This document shows positions 61,610-63,520 of a stretch of DNA of 63,520 bases, piece by piece. Each line of letters begins with the position of its first letter. Position 1 is the first letter of the stretch. The translations under genes were made by a program, and so were the position numbers. The stretch lies in assembly GCA_964344725.1 (NCBI GenBank), contig CAYFOI010000004.1:1-63520 (forward strand). Reading direction: 5' to 3'. The DNA is from CG2-30-44-17 sp964344725. Its GTDB lineage: Bacteria; Patescibacteriota; Gracilibacteria; UBA1369; UBA12470. The notes under the pieces are model-generated. The model was not told the DNA's origin. It searched no databases and was given only the letters and a program-made list of their open reading frames with translations.

Positions 61610-62395
61610 GTGTATCCAATCCTCTTTCAAATAGGTCCATTCTCACTCCACTCATTGTGGTTATTTGTATCACTCGCATTTGTCGCAGGAATCCTCGCAT
61701 TCGCCAAGATAGCCAAGAGACAACGCCTAAACCTATCGATGTTTTTCCATCACAGCCTAAGCATAATCGTAATTACCCTATTTTTCTCGAGACTGGCATT
61801 CTACATAATGAATTTACAGTTCTATATGCCAACATTCCGTCTGTCAGGCTTACTAAGCTTCTTTTACATATGGGATAAAGGACTTTCGTTCTGGGGAGCA
61901 GTTTTAGGATTTACGATCATCCTAACATTGCTTTGCTTCAAAAAAGATGAAAGCATACTGAAATGGCTAGATGCATTAATAATACCTGTAGGAGTAGGCA
62001 TCATCATAGCAAATTTCGGACAACTGCTAGACGGCCAATGCTACGGCTCACCAACAAGTATGCCATGGGGCATCACATACGAGAGTATAAACGTCAAATA
62101 CACCGTACCAATACATCCAACTCAAATATACTCAATGCTATATGTAGGAGGAATTCTGTTTTACCTGAAAAAATACCGCAAACTCGAATTTTTCCAGAAA
62201 GAAGGAAATACAGCTTTAGCAGCAGTAACAGTCTACTCAGGAATAAGATTTTTGGCTGAATTTTTGCGCGGAGACGACACAGCCGAAATACTCGGTATGA
62301 GAGTAGCAAGTGTAGCATCAATAATAATCTTCTTGATTACAGGATACTTTTTGTATAAAAGGTATAAGAACTTTAACCAAAGAACAAAATGCTGA
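61610..62395 (+). CDS. lgt: prolipoprotein diacylglyceryl transferase
   Basis: Membrane enzyme that attaches diacylglycerol to lipobox cysteines. The GTG start gives YPILFQIGPFSLHSLWLF, the usual N-terminus. Signature region: GVGIIIANFGQLLDGQCYGSPTSMPWGI, then VPIHPTQIYSMLYVGGILFYL with the conserved His, and FLAEFLRGDDT. 261 aa with seven hydrophobic segments. The Lgt signature here reads NFGQLLDGQ where most enzymes have R(I/L)GNFLNGE, a noticeable divergence. Substrates encoded here include three lipoproteins. Overlaps the next gene by 7 nt. Confidence 0.9.
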   Translation: MYPILFQIGPFSLHSLWLFVSLAFVAGILAFAKIAKRQRLNLSMFFHHSLSIIVITLFFSRLAFYIMNLQFYMPTFRLSGLLSFFYIWDKGLSFWGAVLGFTIILTLLCFKKDESILKWLDALIIPVGVGIIIANFGQLLDGQCYGSPTSMPWGITYESINVKYTVPIHPTQIYSMLYVGGILFYLKKYRKLEFFQKEGNTALAAVTVYSGIRFLAEFLRGDDTAEILGMRVASVASIIIFLITGYFLYKRYKNFNQRTKC

Positions 62396-62811
62396 AACTC
62401 TTCTCACTCTCTTACCTGTTTGACGCAACGCCAGGGCAATCATTTAGATATTTCTGGATATGTTTCATATTCTTCCTACTACTAATAGTTATCGGCCAAT
62501 ATGTCAGAACGTTTATAAAAAAGAGCCACCACAAAAAGATTCTGAAAAAGCTCATACCAGGAGTCACCGGGAAACTAAACTGGATAGCATTTTTCGGATT
62601 TCTAGCTCTGTTCTTTAGATACGAAAACATCCCTTACCTAGCCATGCGAATCTGGCTAATAGGACTAATGCTCTTAGGACTATACGTGCTCGGTCGAGCC
62701 GGATACACATATGCAAAAATCCTCCCAGGTGAAATCGACAAAAAACACAAATCGGAAGACATGAAGAAATACATGCCAAAACCCAAGAAGAAAAAGAAGA
62801 GAAAGAGATAA
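62389..62811 (+). CDS. small membrane protein with lysine-rich tail
   Basis: A 140-residue protein with about three to four TM helices (YFWICFIFFLLLIVIGQYV, LNWIAFFGFLALFF, IWLIGLMLLGLYVLGRAGYTYA) and a cytoplasmic tail almost entirely Lys/Arg/Pro (MPKPKKKKKRKR). No family recognised. It overlaps lgt by 7 nt, so it is translationally coupled to it. Confidence 0.75.
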   Translation: MLKLFSLSYLFDATPGQSFRYFWICFIFFLLLIVIGQYVRTFIKKSHHKKILKKLIPGVTGKLNWIAFFGFLALFFRYENIPYLAMRIWLIGLMLLGLYVLGRAGYTYAKILPGEIDKKHKSEDMKKYMPKPKKKKKRKR

Positions 62812-62839
62812 ATCCAAACCACTACTATTACTTAGTTAG

Positions 62840-62950
62840 TAGTAGTAAATTATTTTACAAACATCAGCAATGCTCCTAGTTCTTCGGGCTCGTACATGCT
62901 AGAGCAAGAAGAACAGGAAATGATGCCGTTTGTAAAATAATTTACTACTA
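62840..62950. mobile_element. 111-bp element with 23-bp perfect inverted repeats
   Basis: 62840-62862 is the exact reverse complement of 62928-62950. The 65-nt interior holds further nested pairing: GTTCTTC (62879-62885) with GAAGAAC (62908-62914), extended by CCT/AGG, and GCTC (62888-62891) with GAGC (62902-62905). It lies between convergent genes, so it may act as a bidirectional terminator. Its length and terminal repeats also fit a MITE-like element. No target duplication is clear. Confidence 0.7.
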
Positions 62951-62955
62951 ACTTC

Positions 62956-63477
62956 TTACCAACCAAACGTCGGTGGTAATTCAGCACGCCTTTCATCGAA
63001 AGGCTGCTCCTCTTCAAGCATCTCAATATCCCGCTCAGCAAAATCTATAAAAGTTGCCTCCCCCACCAAATCACCATTCACAACACCAACAACAAGACCA
63101 GATTCGTCCAAAACTGGACTTCCTATAGCTCTACTAGTGTACGTAGTACACTCATCAGAACTATTATCATCATAATCTATAAGAAATCTATAACTCATAC
63201 ATTGATCTCCAGCAGGAGCAGGAGGGAGATTAGCAATTTGCGAACGATCTGTAACTAACTGAAGAGTACAAGAAGAATAATAATCATCAAGTGTACCAAC
63301 AGATACAAATTCTGCACCTAACCCGGGATAACTAATAGCCATAACCGTATCACCAAAATCTGGATCACATGAATATCTCCCACGCATATATCTATAAAAA
63401 TCTCCAGACAATTGCCTATTACCCTGATGCGGACTTAAAGACGAAAGAGCTGGAGTCTCTTCCCCTGAGACCGTTCA
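62956..63477 (-). pseudogene. trypsin-like serine protease, C-terminal half, 5' end missing or broken
   Basis: The frame encodes the C-terminal lobe of a chymotrypsin/DegP-like protease: GDTVMAISYPG, EFVSVGTLDDYY and the serine region SRAIGSPVLDESGLVVGVVNGD. The catalytic His and Asp regions are absent. The open frame begins after a TGA at about 63478, with only a TTG at 63411 as a plausible start, and the window ends 42 nt further. Sequence before the TTG (GEETPALSSLSPHQGNRQ) still looks protein-like. A frameshift or truncation near 63478, or a longer gene continuing in another frame beyond the window, are both possible. A three-cysteine-rich C-terminal part suggests export. Confidence 0.6.
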
Positions 63478-63520
63478 TTTTCGGGTGCGTAGAAATGCGA
63501 AATTTGCTTTAGTGTAAGCC

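Noticed and set aside
1..63520. Genetic code 25 (UGA = Gly), as in Gracilibacteria/Absconditabacteria
   Set aside because: Several genes end at UGA with normal C-termini and ATGA couplings (aroA, pepP-like, pilD); no in-frame UGA is needed in conserved proteins.

Overview
The window looks like a chromosomal segment of a Patescibacteria (CPR)-type bacterium, possibly Peregrinibacteria/Gracilibacteria-like. The lineage is inferred from style and is not proven. It is AT-rich with compact enzymes, many 4-16 nt gene overlaps, a VirB4-like ATPase with no other conjugation genes, SLH-anchored surface proteins, lysine-rich protein tails and a fused SecDF. UGA is used as an ordinary stop (for example aroA, the MFS gene and prepilin peptidase), so this is not genetic code 25. 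There is no rRNA, CRISPR array or recognisable phage. One complete tRNA and one half tRNA are present.

Layout. 1-5 kb: a shikimate operon (DAHP synthase across a 10-N assembly gap, aroB, aroA, an MFS transporter, aroK). 5-15 kb: mostly minus-strand genes (lipoprotein, U32/TrhP-like protein, prfA-prmC-rpsU, two paralogous lipoproteins, gyrB) with a plus-strand island (small protein, short nadB, GRAM protein). 15-24.5 kb: a large membrane-anchored protein, a frameshifted SLH-S41 protease, a small zinc protease, a VirB4-like ATPase and a GGDEF protein. 24.6-43.6 kb: a long plus-strand housekeeping run (gyrA, TSP3/PKD surface protein, rpmE, aroC, tgt, HD hydrolase, ruvA, pgi, M24 peptidase, VKOR, glmS, pyk, ruvC, TPR protein, prepilin peptidase, gpmI). 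43.6-63.5 kb: a histidine-kinase-like protein, GDP-mannose genes, secDF, a tRNA/HNH locus, surface proteins (propeller, SLH metalloprotease), priA, trpS, pyrG, a GspF-N-like protein, lgt and a partial serine protease.

How the genes fit together. aroF/B/A/K/C provide most of the route to chorismate; aroD/aroQ and aroE are not seen. pgi, glmS, gpmI, pyk, the mannose-1-phosphate guanylyltransferase and the cupin phosphomannose isomerase link glycolysis to UDP-GlcNAc and GDP-mannose supply. SecDF, Lgt, VKOR, prepilin peptidase and several SLH or lipobox proteins describe an active secretion and cell-surface programme.

Most unusual feature. Many spacers carry a short degenerate tandem array with a 7-nt (sometimes 8-nt) period. 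Each locus has its own unit, often runs exactly up to the start codon, and is commonly preceded by a small perfect hairpin and a CTCCA-like box. Similar arrays also occur inside priA and the virB4-like gene. Recognisable Shine-Dalgarno sites are essentially absent, with rpsU the one clear exception. Other highlights: a 174-bp in-frame insertion in aroK bounded by 13-bp direct repeats; a parvulin domain inside SecD; an HNH gene between half a tRNA and a complete tRNA-Arg; and a 111-bp inverted-repeat element near the right end.
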